Part shown: positions 1 through 14,731 of the stretch, in pieces | Layout: each line of letters opens with the position of its first letter | Numbering within the stretch: the first letter of the stretch is position 1 | DNA from: Bathymodiolus brooksi | Lineage: Eukaryota > Mollusca > Bivalvia > Mytilida > Modiolidae | Assembly: GCA_963680875.1 (NCBI GenBank) | Contig: OY804580.1 | Location: 117,167,112 to 117,231,111 of the forward strand | Length of the DNA stretch: 64,000 nucleotides | Reading direction: 5' to 3' | Made by a program: the position numbers and the translations under genes | Notes under the pieces: model-generated | What the model saw: the letters and a program-made list of their open reading frames with translations, nothing else | Told to the model about the DNA's origin: nothing | Databases searched by the model: none

Positions 1-3000
1 CCCACAAAAACAATAGTACTAAATCCTGACAACACAAACTCCCACAAAAACAATAGTACTAAACCCTGACAACACAAACTCCCACAAAAACAATAGTACT
101 AAACCCTGACAACACAAACTCCCACAAAAACAATAGTACTAAACGATGACAACACAAACTCCCACAAAAACAATAGTACTAAACCCTGACAACACAAACT
201 CCCACAAATACAATAGCACTAAACCCTGACAACACAAACTCCCACAAAAACAATAGCACTAAACCCTGACAACACAAACTCCAACAAATACAATAGTACT
301 AAACCCTGACAACACAAACCCCCACAAAAACAATAGTACTAAACCATGAAAAACACAAACTACCACAAAAACAATAGTACTAAACCCTGACAACACAAAC
401 TCCCACAAATACAATAGTACTAAACCCTGACAACACAAACTCCCACAAAAACAATAGTACTAAACGATGACAACACAAACTCCCACAAAAACAATAGTAC
501 TAAACCCTGACAACACAAACTCCCACAAAAACAATAGTACTAAACCCTGACAACACAAACTCCCACAAAAACAATAGTACTAAACCCTGACAACACAAAC
601 TCCCACAAAAACAATAGTACTAAACGATGACAACACAAACTCCCACAAAAACAATAGTACTAAACCCTGACAACACAAACTCCCACAAATACAATAGCAC
701 TAAACCCTGACAACACAAACTCCCACAAAAACAATAGCACTAAACCCTGACAACACAAACTCCAACAAATACAATAGTACTAAAACCTGACAACACAAAC
801 CCCCACAAAAACAATAGTACTAAAGCCTGACAACACAAACTCCCACAAAAACAATAGTACTAAACCCTGACAACACAAACTCCCACAAAAACAATAGTAC
901 TAAACCCTGACACCACAAACTCCAACAAAAACAATAGTACTTAACCCTGACAACACAAACTCCCACAGAAACAATGGTACTAAACCCTGACACCACAAAC
1001 TCCAACAAAAACAATAGCACTAAACCCTGACAACACAAACTCCCACAAAAACAATGGTACTAAACCCTGACAACACAAACTCCCACAAAAACAATGGTAC
1101 TAAACCCTGACAACACAAACTCCCACAAAAATAATAGTACTAAACCCTGACAACACAAACTCCCACAAAAACAATAGTACTAAACCCTGACAACACAAAC
1201 TCCCACAAAAACAATAGTACTAAACCCTGACAACACAAACTCCCACAGAAACAATAGTACTAAACCATGACAACACAAACTCCCACAAAAACAATAGTAC
1301 TAAACCCTGACAACACAAACTCCCACAAATACAATAGTACTAAACCCTGACAACACAAAGTCCCACAGAAAAAATAGTACTAAGCCATGACAACACAAAC
1401 TCCCACAAATACAATAGTACTAAACCCTGACAACACAAACTCCAACAAATACAATAGTACTAAACCCTGACAACACAAACTCCCACAAAAACAATAGTAC
1501 TAAACCCTGACAACACAAACTCCAACAAATACAATAGTACTAAACCCTGACAACACAAACTCCCACAGAAACAATAGCACTAAACCCTGACAACACAAAC
1601 TCCCACAAAAACAATAGTACTAAACCCTGACAACACAAACTCCCACAAAAATAATAGTACTAAACCCTGACAACACAAACTCCCACAAAAACAATAGTAC
1701 TAAACCCTGACAACACAAACTCCCACAAAAACAATAGTACTAAACCCTGACAACACAAACTCCCACAGAAACAATAGTACTAAACCATGACAACACAAAC
1801 TCCCACAAAAACAATAGTACTAAACCCTGACAACACAAACTCCCACAAATACAATAGTACTAAACTATGACAACACAAACTCCCACAAAAACAATAGTAC
1901 TAAACCCTGACAACACAAACTCCCACAAAAACAATAGTACTAAACCCTGACAACACAAACTCCCACAAAAACAATAGTACTAAACCCTGACAACACAAAC
2001 TCCCACAAAAACAATAGTACTTAACCCTGACAACACAAACTCCCACAAAAACAATAGTACTAAACCCTGACAACACAAACTCCCACAAAAACAATAGTAC
2101 TTAACCCTGACAACACAAACTCCCACAAAAACAATAGTACTAAACCCTGACAACACAAACTCCCACAAAAACAATAGTACTAAACCCTGACAACACAAAC
2201 TCCCACAAAAACAATAGTACTAAACCCTGACAACACAAACTCCCACAAAAACAATAGTACTAAACCCTGACAACACAAACTCCCACAAATACAATAGTAC
2301 TAAACTATGACAGCACAAACTCCCACAAAAACAATAGTACTAAACCCTGACAACACAAACTCCCACAAAAACAATAGTACTAAACCCTGACAACACAAAC
2401 TCCCACAAAAACAATAGTACTAAACCCTGACAACACAAACTCCCACAAAAACAATAGTACTTAACCCTGACAACACAAACTCCCACAAAAACAATAGTAC
2501 TAAACCCTGACAACACAAACTCCCACAAAAACAATAGTACTTAACCCTGACAACACAAACTCCCACAAAAACAATAGTACTAAACCCTGACAACACAAAC
2601 TCCCACATATACAATAGTACTTAACCCTAACAACACAAACTCCCACAAAAACAATAGTACTAAACCCTGACAACACAAACTCCCACAAATACAATAGCAC
2701 TAAATCCTGACAACACAAACTCCCACAAATACAATAGTACTTAACCCTAACAACACAAACTCCCACAAAAACAATAGTACTAAACCCAGACAACACAAAC
2801 TCCCACAAACACAATAGCACTAAATCCTGACAACACAAACTCCCACAAATACAATAGTACTTAACCCTAACAACACAAACTCCCACAAAAACAATAGTAC
2901 TAAACCCTGACAACACAAACTCCCACAAATACAATAGCACTAAATCCTGACAACACAAACTCCCACAAAAACAATAGTACTAAACCCTGACACCACAAAC

Positions 3001-5217
3001 TCCCACAAAAACAATAGTACTAAACCCTGACAACACAAACTCCCACAAATACAATAGTACTAAACCCTGACAACACAAACTCCCACAAAAACAATAGTAC
3101 TAAACCATGACAACACAAACTCCCACAAAAACAATAGTACTAAACCCTGACAACACAAACTCCCACAAATACAATAGTACTAAACCCTGACAACACAAAG
3201 TCCCACAGAAACAATAGTACTAAGCCATGACAACACAAACTCCCACAAATACAATAGTACTAAACCCTGACAACACAAACTCCAACAAATACAATAGTAC
3301 TAAACCCTGACAACACAAACTCCCACAAAAACAATAGTACTAAACCCTGACAACACAAACTCCAACAAATACAATAGTACTAAACCCTCACAACACAAAC
3401 TCCCACAAAAACAATAGCACTAAACCCTGACAACACAAACTCCCACAAAAACAATAGTACTAAACCCTGCTAACACAAACTCCCACAATACAATAGTACT
3501 AAACCCTGACAACACAAACTCCCACAAAAACAATAGTACTAAACTTTGACAACACAAACTCCCACAAAAACAATAGTACTAAAGCCTGATAGCACAAACT
3601 CCCACAATACAATAGTACTAAACCCTGACAACACAAACTCCCACAACAACAATAGTACTAAACCCTGACAACACAAACACCCACAGAAACAATAGTACTA
3701 AACCCTAACAACACAAACTCCCACAGAAACAATAGTACTAAACCCTAACAACACAAACTCCCACAAATACAATAGTACTAAACCCTGACAACACAAACTA
3801 CCACAAATACAATAGTACTAAACCCTGACAACACAAACTCCCACAAATACAATAGTACTAAACCCTGACAACACAAACCCCCACAGAAACAATAGTACTA
3901 AACCATGACAACACAAACTCCCACAAAAACAATAGTACTAAACCCTGACACCACAAACTCCCACAGAAACAATATTACTAAACCCTGACAACACAAATTC
4001 CCACAAATACAATAGTACTAAACCCTGACAACACAAACTCCCACAAAAACAATAGCACTAAACCCTGACACCACAAACTCCCACAAAAACAATAGTACTA
4101 AACCCTGACAACACAAACTCCCACAAAAACAATAGTACTAAACGATGACAACACAAATTCCCACAAAAACAATAGTACTAAACCCTCACAACACAAACTC
4201 CCACAAATACAATAGCACTAAACCCTGACAACACAAACTCCCACAAAAACAATAGCAATAAACCCTGACAACACAAACTCCCACAAAAACAATAGTACTA
4301 AACCCTGACAACACAAACTCCCACAAAAACAATAGTACTAAACCCTGATAACACAAACTCCCACAATACAATAGTACTAAACCCTGACAACACAAACTCC
4401 CACAAAAACAATAGTACTAAACTCTGACAACACAAACTCCCTCAAAAACAATAGTACTAAAGCCTGATAACACAAACTCCCACAATACAATAGTACTAAA
4501 CCCTGACAACACAAACTCCCACAACAACAATAGTACTAAACCCTGACAACACAAACACCCACAGAAACAATAGTACTAAACCCTAACAACACAAACTCCC
4601 ACAAATACAATAGTACTAAACCCTGACAACACAAACTCCCACAAATACAATAGTACTAAACCCTGACACCACAAACTCCCACAGAAACAATAGTACTAAA
4701 CCCTGACAACACAAACTCCCACAAATACAATAGTACTAAACCCTGACAACACAAACTCCCACAAAAACAATAGCACTAAACCCTGACACCACAAACTCCC
4801 ACAAAAACAATAGTACTAAACCCTGACAACACAAACTCCCACAAAAACAATAGTACTAAACCCTGACAACACAAACTCCCACAAAAACAATAGTACTAAA
4901 CCATGACAACACAAACTCCCACAAAAACAATAGTACTAAACCCTGACACCACAAACTCCCACAGAAACAATAGTACTAAACCCTGACAACACAAACTCCC
5001 ACAAATACAATAGTACTAAACCCTGACAACACAAACTACCACAAAAACAATAGCACTAAACCCTGACACCACAAACTCCCACAAAAACAATAGTACTAAA
5101 CCCTGACAACACAAACTCCCACAAAAACAATAGTACTAAACCCTGACAACACAAACTCCCACAAAAACAATAGTACTAAACCCTGACAACACAAACTCCC
5201 ACAAAAACAATAGTACT

Positions 5218-7080
5218 AAACGATGACAACACAAACTCCCACAAAAACAATAGTACTAAACCCTGACAACACAAACTCCCACAAATACAATAGCACTAAA
5301 CCCTGACAACTCAAACTCCCACAAAAACAATAGCACTAAACCCTGACAACACAAACTCCAACAAATACAATAGTACTAAACCCTGACAACACAAACCCCC
5401 ACAAAAACAATAGTACTAAACCATGAAAAACACAAACTACCACAAAAACAATAGTACTAAACCCTGACAACACAAACTCCCACAAATACAATAGTACTAA
5501 ACCCTGACAACACAAACTCCCACAAAAACAATAGTACTAAACGATGACAACACAAACTCCCACAAAAACAATAGTACTAAACCCTGACAACACAAACTCC
5601 CACAAAAACAATAGTACTAAACCCTGACAACACAAACTCCCACAAAAACAATAGTACTAAACGATGACAACACAAACTCCCACAAAAACAATAGTACTAA
5701 ACCCTGACAACACAAACTCCCACAAATACAATAGCACTAAACCCTGACAACACAAACTCCCACAAAAACAATAGCACTAAACCCTGACAACACAAACTCC
5801 AACAAATACAATAGTACTAAACCCTGACAACACAAACCCCCACAAAAACAATAGTACTAAACCATGAAAAACACAAACTACCACAAAAACAATAGTACTA
5901 AACCCTGACAACACAAACTCCCACAAATACAATAGTACTAAACCCTGACACCACAAACTCCCACAGAAACAATAGTACTAAACCCTGACAACACAAACTC
6001 CCACAAATACAATAGTACTAAACCCTGACAACACAAACTCCCACAAAAACAATAGCACTAAACCCTGACACCACAAACTCCCACAAAAACAATAGTACTA
6101 AACCCTGACAACACAAACTCCCACAAAAACAATAGTACTAAACCCTGACAACACAAACTCCCACAAAAACAATAGTACTAAACCCTGACAACACAAACTC
6201 CCACAAAAACAATAGTACTAAACGATGACAACACAAACTCCCACAAAAACAATAGTACTAAACCCTGACAACACAAACTCCCACAAATACAATAGCACTA
6301 AACCCTGACAACACAAACTCCCACAAAAACAATAGCACTAAACCCTGACAACACAAACTCCAACAAATACAATAGTACTAAACCCTGACAACACAAACCC
6401 CCACAAAAACAATAGTACTAAACCATGAAAAACACAAACTACCACAAAAACAATAGTACTAAACCCTGACAACACAAACTCCCACAAAACAATAGTACTA
6501 AACCCTGACAACACAAACTCCCACAAAAACAATAGTACTAAACCCTGACAACACAAACTCCCACAAAAACAATAGTACTAAACGATGACAACACAAACTC
6601 CCACAAAAACAATAGTACTAAACCCTGACAACACAAACTCCCACAAATACAATAGCACTAAACCCTGACAACACAAACTCCCACAAAAACAATAGCACTA
6701 AACCCTGACAACACAAACTCCAACAAATACAATAGTACTAAACCCTGACAACACAAACCCCCACAAAAACAATAGTACTAAACCATGAAAAACACAAACT
6801 ACCACAAAAACAATAGTACTAAACCCTGACAACACAAACTCCCACAAATACAATAGTACTAAACCCTGACAACACAAACTCCCACAAAAACAATAGTACT
6901 AAACGATGACAACACAAACACCCACAAAAACAATAGTACTAAACACTGACAACACAAACTCCCACAAAAACAATAGTACTAAACCCTGACAACACAAACT
7001 CCCACAAAAACAATAGTACTAAACCCTGACAACACAAACTCCCACAAAAACAATAGTACTAAACGATGACAACACAAACT
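5218..7080. repeat. 321-bp sub-block family (seven 40-mers plus one 41-mer)
   Basis: A recognisable run of variants recurs: a cgatgac monomer, agcact monomers, a ccaac monomer, a ccccc monomer, and then a 41-bp monomer containing ccatgaaaaac followed by taccac. In its simplest form the distance from one cgatgac monomer to the next is 321 bp, for example 141 to 462 and 5218 to 5539. The single extra base comes from the ccatgaaaaac monomer. The same motif series is also seen near 345, 6423, 6783, 8663, 11821 and 15345, and in the corresponding positions of copy B. It is an intermediate unit between the 40-bp monomer and the kilobase-scale blocks. Confidence 0.75.
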
Positions 7081-10000
7081 CCAACAAATACAATAGCACT
7101 AAACCCTGACAACACAAACTCCCACAAAAACAATAGCACTAAACCCTGACAACACAAACTCCAACAAATACAATAGTACTAAACCCTGACAACACAAACC
7201 CCCACAAATACAATAGTACTAAACCCTGACACCACAAACTCCCACAAAAACAATAGTACTAAACCCTGACAACACAAACTCCCACAAAAACAATAGCACT
7301 AAACCCTGACACCACAAACTCCCACAAATACAATAGTACTAAACTATGACAACACAAACTCCCACAAATACAATAGTACTAAACCCTGACAACACAAACT
7401 CCCACAAATACAATAGTACTAAACCCTGACAACACAAACTCCCACAAATACAATAGCACTAAACCCTTACAACACAAACTCCCACAAAAACAATAGTACT
7501 AAACCCTGACAACACAAACTCCCACAAATACAATAGTACTTAACCCTAACAACACAAACTCCCACAAAAACAATAGTACTAAACCCTGACAACACAAACT
7601 CCCACAGAAACAATAGTACTAAACCCTGACAACACAAACTCCCACAAACACAATAGTACTAAACCCTGACAACACAAACTCCCACAAATACAATAGTATT
7701 AAACCCTGAAAACACAAACTCCCACAAATACAATAGCACTAAACCCTGACAACACAAACTCCCACAAAAACAATAGTACTAAACCCTGACAACACAAACT
7801 CCCACAAACACAATAGTACTAAACCCTGACAACACAAACTCCCACAAATACAATAGTACTAAACCCTGACAACACAAATCCCACAAATACAATAGCACTA
7901 AACCCTGACAACACAAACCCCCACAAAAACAATAGCACTAAACCCTGACACCACAAACTCCCACAAATACAATAGTACTAAAACCATGACAACACAAACT
8001 CCCACAAAAACAATAGTACTAAACCCTGACAACACAAACTCCCACAAATACAATAGCACTAAATCCTGACAACACAAACTCCCACAAAAACAATAGTACT
8101 AAACCCTGACACCACAAACTCCCACAAAAACAATAGTACTAAACCCTGACAACACAAACTCCCACAAATACAATAGTACTAAACCCTGACAACACAAACT
8201 CCCACAAAAACAATAGTACTAAACCATGACAACACAAACTCCCACAAAAACAATAGTACTAAACCCTGACAACACAAACTCCCACAAAAACAATAGTACT
8301 AAACGATGACAACACAAACTCCCACAAAAACAATAGTACTAAACCCTGACAACACAAACTCCCACAAATACAATAGCACTAAACCCTGACAACACAAACT
8401 CCCACAAAAACAATAGCAATAAACCCTGACAACACAAACTCCCACAAAAACAATAGTACTAAACCCTGACAACACAAACTCCCACAAAAACAATAGTACT
8501 AAACCCTGATAACACAAACTCCCACAATACAATAGTACTAAACCCTGACAACACAAACTCCCACAAAAACAATAGTACTAAACTCTGACAACACAAACTC
8601 CAACAAATACAATAGTACTAAACCCTGACAACACAAACCCCCACAAAAACAATAGTACTAAACCATGAAAAACACAAACTACCACAAAAACAATAGTACT
8701 AAACCCTGACAACACAAACTCCCACAAAACAATAGTACTAAACCCTGACAACACAAACTCCCACAAAAACAATAGTACTAAACCCTGACAACACAAACTC
8801 CCACAAAAACAATAGTACTAAACGATGACAACACAAACTCCCACAAAAACAATAGTACTAAACCCTGACAACACAAACTCCCACAAATACAATAGCACTA
8901 AACCCTGACAACACAAACTCCCACAAAAACAATAGCACTAAACCCTGACAACACAAACTCCAACAAATACAATAGTACTAAACCCTGACAACACAAACTC
9001 CCACAAAAACAATAGTACTAAACGATGACAACACAAACACCCACAAAAACAATAGTACTAAACCCTGACAACACAAACTCCCACAAAAACAATAGTACTA
9101 AACCCTGACAACACAAACTCCCACAAAAACAATAGTACTAAACCCTGACAACACAAACTCCCACAAAAACAATAGTACTAAACGATGACAACACAAACTC
9201 CCACAAAAACAATAGTACTAAACCCTGACAACACAAACTCCCACAAATACAATAGCACTAAACCCTGACAACACAAACTCCCACAAAAACAATAGCACTA
9301 AACCCTGACAACACAAACTCCAACAAATACAATAGTACTAAACCCTGACAACACAAACCCCCACAAATACAATAGTACTAAACCCTGACACCACAAACTC
9401 CCACAAAAACAATAGTACTAAACCCTGACAACACAAACTCCCACAAAAACAATAGCACTAAACCCTGACACCACAAACTCCCACAAATACAATAGTACTA
9501 AACTATGACAACACAAACTCCCACAAATACAATAGTACTAAACCCTGACAACACAAACTCCCACAAATACAATAGTACTAAACCCTGACAACACAAACTC
9601 CCACAAATACAATAGCACTAAACCCTTACAACACAAACTCCCACAAAAACAATAGTACTAAACCCTGACAACACAAACTCCCACAAATACAATAGTACTT
9701 AACCCTAACAACACAAACTCCCACAAAAACAATAGTACTAAACCCTGACAACACAAACTCCCACAGAAACAATAGTACTAAACCCTGACAACACAAACTC
9801 CCACAAACACAATAGTACTAAACCCTGACAACACAAACTCCCACAAATACAATAGTATTAAACCCTGAAAACACAAACTCCCACAAATACAATAGCACTA
9901 AACCCTGACAACACAAACTCCCACAAAAACAATAGTACTAAACCCTGACAACACAAACTCCCACAAACACAATAGTACTAAACCCTGACAACACAAACTC

Positions 10001-10760
10001 CCACAAATACAATAGTACTAAACCCTGACAACACAAATCCCACAAATACAATAGCACTAAACCCTGACAACACAAACCCCCACAAAAACAATAGCACTAA
10101 ACCCTGACACCACAAACTCCCACAAATACAATAGTACTAAAACCATGACAACACAAACTCCCACAAAAACAATAGTACTAAACCCTGACAACACAAACTC
10201 CCACAAATACAATAGCACTAAATCCTGACAACACAAACTCCCACAAAAACAATAGTACTAAACCCTGACACCACAAACTCCCACAAAAACAATAGTACTA
10301 AACCCTGACAACACAAACTCCCACAAATACAATAGTACTAAACCCTGACAACACAAACTCCCACAAAAACAATAGTACTAAACCATGACAACACAAACTC
10401 CCACAAAAACAATAGTACTAAACCCTGACAACACAAACTCCCACAAAAACAATAGTACTAAACGATGACAACACAAACTCCCACAAAAACAATAGTACTA
10501 AACCCTGACAACACAAACTCCCACAAATACAATAGCACTAAACCCTGACAACACAAACTCCCACAAAAACAATAGCAATAAACCCTGACAACACAAACTC
10601 CCACAAAAACAATAGTACTAAACCCTGACAACACAAACTCCCACAAAAACAATAGTACTAAACCCTGATAACACAAACTCCCACAATACAATAGTACTAA
10701 ACCCTGACAACACAAACTCCCACAAAAACAATAGTACTAAACTCTGACAACACAAACTCC
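6360..10760. repeat. ~2.2-kb tandem duplication inside copy A
   Basis: Two adjacent blocks, about 6360-8600 and 8600-10760, carry the same ordered variants. The offset is 2,240 bp (56 monomers) at the start and 2,159 bp at the end. The joint near 8580-8600 is visible as a hybrid: the actctgac monomer to its left matches the right end of the second block (10741), while the ccaac and ccccc monomers to its right match the left end of the first block (6360). Markers shared by both blocks include a 39-bp monomer with caaatccc (7878 and 10036) and a 41-bp monomer with taaaaccatgac (about 7979 and 10138). Confidence 0.85.
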
Positions 10761-13700
10761 CTCAAAAACAATAGTACTAAAGCCTGATAACACAAACTCC
10801 CACAATACAATAGTACTAAACCCTGACAACACAAACTCCCACAACAACAATAGTACTAAACCCTGACAACACAAACACCCACAAAAACAATAGTACTAAA
10901 CCCTAACAACACAAACTTCCACAGAAACAATAGTACTAAACCCTGACAACACAAACCCCCACAAATACAATAGTACTAAACCCTGACAACACAAACTCCC
11001 ACAAATACAATAGTACTAAACCCTGACAACACAAACCCCCACAGAAATAATAGTACTAAACCATGACAACACAAACTCCCACAAAAACATTAGTACTAAA
11101 CCCTGACACCACAAACTCCCACAGAAACAATAGTACTAAACCCTGACAACACAAACTCCCACAAATACAATAGTACTAAACCCTGACAACACAAACTCCC
11201 ACAAAAACAATAGTACTAAACCCTGACACCACAAACTCCCACAAAAACAATAGTACTAAACCCTGACAACACAAATTCCCACAAAAACAATAGTACTAAA
11301 CGATGACAACACAAACTCCCACAAAAACAATAGTACTAAACGATGACAACACAAACTCCCACAAATACAATAGTACTAAACCCTGACACCACAAACTCCC
11401 ACAAAAACAATAGTACTAAACCCTGACAACACAAACTCCCACAAAAATAATAGTACTAAACGATGACAACACAAACTCCCACAAAAACAATAGTACTAAA
11501 CGATGACAACACAAACTCCCACAAATACAATAGTACTAAACCCTGACACCACAAACTCCCACAAAAACAATAGTACTAAACCCTGACAACACAAACTCCC
11601 ACAAAAACAATAGTACTAAACGATGACAACACAAACTCCCACAAAAACAATAATACTAAACCCTGACAACACAAACTCCCACAAATACAATAGCACTAAA
11701 CCCTGACAACACAAACTCCCACAAAAACAATAGCACTAAACCCTGACAACACAAACTCCAACAAATACAATAGTACTAAACCCTGACAACACAAACCCCC
11801 ACAAAAACAATAGTACTAAACCATGAAAAACACAAACTACCACAGAAACAATAGTACTAAACCCTGACAACACAAACTCCCACAAATACAATAGTACTAA
11901 ACCCTGACACCACAAACTCCCACAAAAACAATAGTACTAAACCCTGACAACACAAACTCCCACAAATACAATAGTACTAAACCATGACAACACAAACTCC
12001 CACAAATACAATAGTACTAAACTATGACAACACAAACTCCAACAAAAACAATAGTACTAAACCCTGACAACACAAACTCCCACAAAAACAATAGTACTAA
12101 ACCCTGACAACACAAACTCCCACAAATACAATAGTACTAAACCCTGACAACACAAACTCCCACAAATACAATAATACTAAACCCTGACAACACAAACTCC
12201 CACAAATACAATAGCACTAAACCCTTACAACACAAACTCCCACAAAAACAATAGTACTAAACCCTGACAACACAAACTCCCACAAATACAATAGTACTTA
12301 ACCCTAACAACACAAACTCCCACAAAAACAATAGTACTAAACCCTGACAACACAAACTCCCACAGAAACAATAGTACTAAACCCTGACAACACAAACTCC
12401 TACAAACACAATAGTACTAAACCCTGACAACACAAACTCCCACAAATACAATAGTACTAAACCCTGAAAACACAAACTCCCACAAATACAATAGCACTAA
12501 ACCCTGACAACACAAACTCCCACAAAAACAATAGTACTAAACCCTGACAACACAAACTCCCACAAACACAATAGTACTAAACCCTGACAACACAAACTCC
12601 CACAAATACAATAGTACTAAACCCTGACAACACAAATCCCACAAATACAATAGCACTAAACCCTGACAACACAAACCCCCACAAAAACAATAGCACTAAA
12701 CCCTGACACCACAAACTCCCACAAATACAATAGTACTAAAACCATGACAACACAAACTCCCACAAAAACAATAGTACTAAACCCTGACAACACAAACTCC
12801 CACAAATACAATAGCACTAAATCCTGACAACTCAAACTCCCACAAAAACAATAGTACTAAACCCTGACAACACAAACTCCCACAAATACAATAGTACTAA
12901 ACCCTGACAACACAAAGTCCCACAGAAACAATAGTACTAAGCCATGACAACACAAACTCCCACAAATACAATAGTACTAAACCCTGACAACACAAACTCA
13001 AACAAATACAATAGTACTAAACCCTGACAACACAAACTCCGACAAAAACAATAGTACTAAACCCTGACAACACAAACTCCCACAAAAACAATAGTACTAA
13101 ACCCTGATAACACAAACTCCCACAATACAATAGTACTAAACCATGACAACACAAACTCCCACAAAAACAATAGTACTAAACTATGACAACACAAACTCCC
13201 ACCAAAAAAAATAGTACTAAAGCCTGATAACACAAACTCCCACAATACAATAGTACTAAACCCTGACAACACAAACTCCCACAACAACAATAGTACTAAA
13301 CCCTGACAACACAAACACCCACAGAAACAATAGTACTAAACCCTAACAGCACAAACTCCCACAGAAACAATAGTACTAAACCCTGACAACACAAACTCCC
13401 ACAAATACAATAGTACTAAACCCTGACAACACAAACACCCACAAATACAATAGTACTAAACCCTGACAACACAAACTCCCACAAATACAATAGTACTAAA
13501 CCCTGACAACACAAACCCCCACAGAAACAATAGTACTAAACCATGACAACACAAACTCCCACAAAAACAATAGTACTAAACCCTGACAACACAAACTCCC
13601 ACAAAAACAATAGTACTAAACCCTGACAACACAAACTCCCACAAATACAATAGTACTAAACCCTGACAACACAAACTCCCACAAAAACAATAGTACTAAA

Positions 13701-14731
13701 CGATGACAACACAAACTCCCACAAAAACAATAGTACTAAACCCTGACAACACAAACTCCCACAAATACAATAGCACTAAACCCTGACAACACAAACTCCC
13801 ACAAAAACAATAGTACTAAACCCTGACAACACAAACTCCCACAAATACAATAGTACTAAACCCTGACACCACAAACTCCCACAAATACAATAGTACTAAA
13901 CCCTGACAACACAAACTCCCACAAATACAATAGTACTAAACTATGACAACACAAACTCCCACAAATACAATAGTACTAAACCCTGACAACACAAACTCCC
14001 ACAAATACAATAGTACTAAACCCTGACAACACAAACTCCCACAAATACAATAGCACTAAACCCTTACAACACAAACTCCCACAAAAACAATAGTACTAAA
14101 CCCTGACAACACAAACTCCCACAAATACAATAGTACTTAACCCTAACAACACAAACTCCCACAAAAACAATAGTACTGAACCCTGACAACACAAACTCCC
14201 ACAGAAACAATAGTACTAAACCCTGACAACACAAACTCCCACAAACACAATAGTACTAAACCCTGACAACACAAACTCCCACAAATACAATAGTACTAAA
14301 CCCTGAAAACACAAACTCCCACAAATACAATAGCACTAAACCCTGACAACACAAACTCCCACAAAAACAATAGTACTAAACCCTGACAACACAAACTCCC
14401 ACAAACACAATAGTACTAAACCCTGACAACACAAACTCCCACAAATACAATAGTACTAAACCCTGACAACACAAATCCCACAAATACAATAGCACTAAAC
14501 CCTGACAACACAAACCCCCACAAAAACAATAGCACTAAACCCTGACACCACAAACTCCCACAAATACAATAGTACTAAAACCATGACAACACAAACTCCC
14601 ACAAAAACAATAGTACTAAACCCAGACAACACAAACTCCCACAAATACAATAGTACTAAACACTGACAACACAAACTCCCACAAATACAATATTACCAAA
14701 CCCTGACAACACAAACTCCCACAAATACAAT

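Larger units (their letters stand above)
1..14731. repeat. Higher-order copy A of a ~15.7-kb tandem duplication (left-truncated)
   Basis: Within the 40-bp array, this block is repeated at 15560-30451 with its variant monomers in the same order. The offset is 15,559 bp up to about 5.5 kb, 15,599 bp from about 5.7 to 8.9 kb, and 15,720 bp after about 9.0 kb. The first step is one extra 40-bp monomer in copy B (three ccctgac monomers between cgatgac monomers at 21120-21240, against two at 5580-5640). The second is a 121-bp stretch (two 40-mers plus a 41-mer) present in copy B near 24600-24720 and missing near 8990 in copy A. The match begins at base 1 itself (the rare aaatcc monomer there recurs at 15560), so the true left end lies outside the window. 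The two copies diverge at 14732 versus 30452 (agcact against agtact). Confidence 0.9.

Noticed and set aside
41..80. The monomer as an ancient dimer of two 20-bp halves
   Set aside because: The halves match at only about 6 of 20 positions, not better than expected in such an A/C-rich sequence.
2500..2958. The longest satellite frame, 152 codons on the minus strand (duplicated at 18059-18517)
   Set aside because: It is long only because several cttaac variants fall in phase. The same peptide arises from neighbouring non-open monomers, and there is no ATG start or promoter context.
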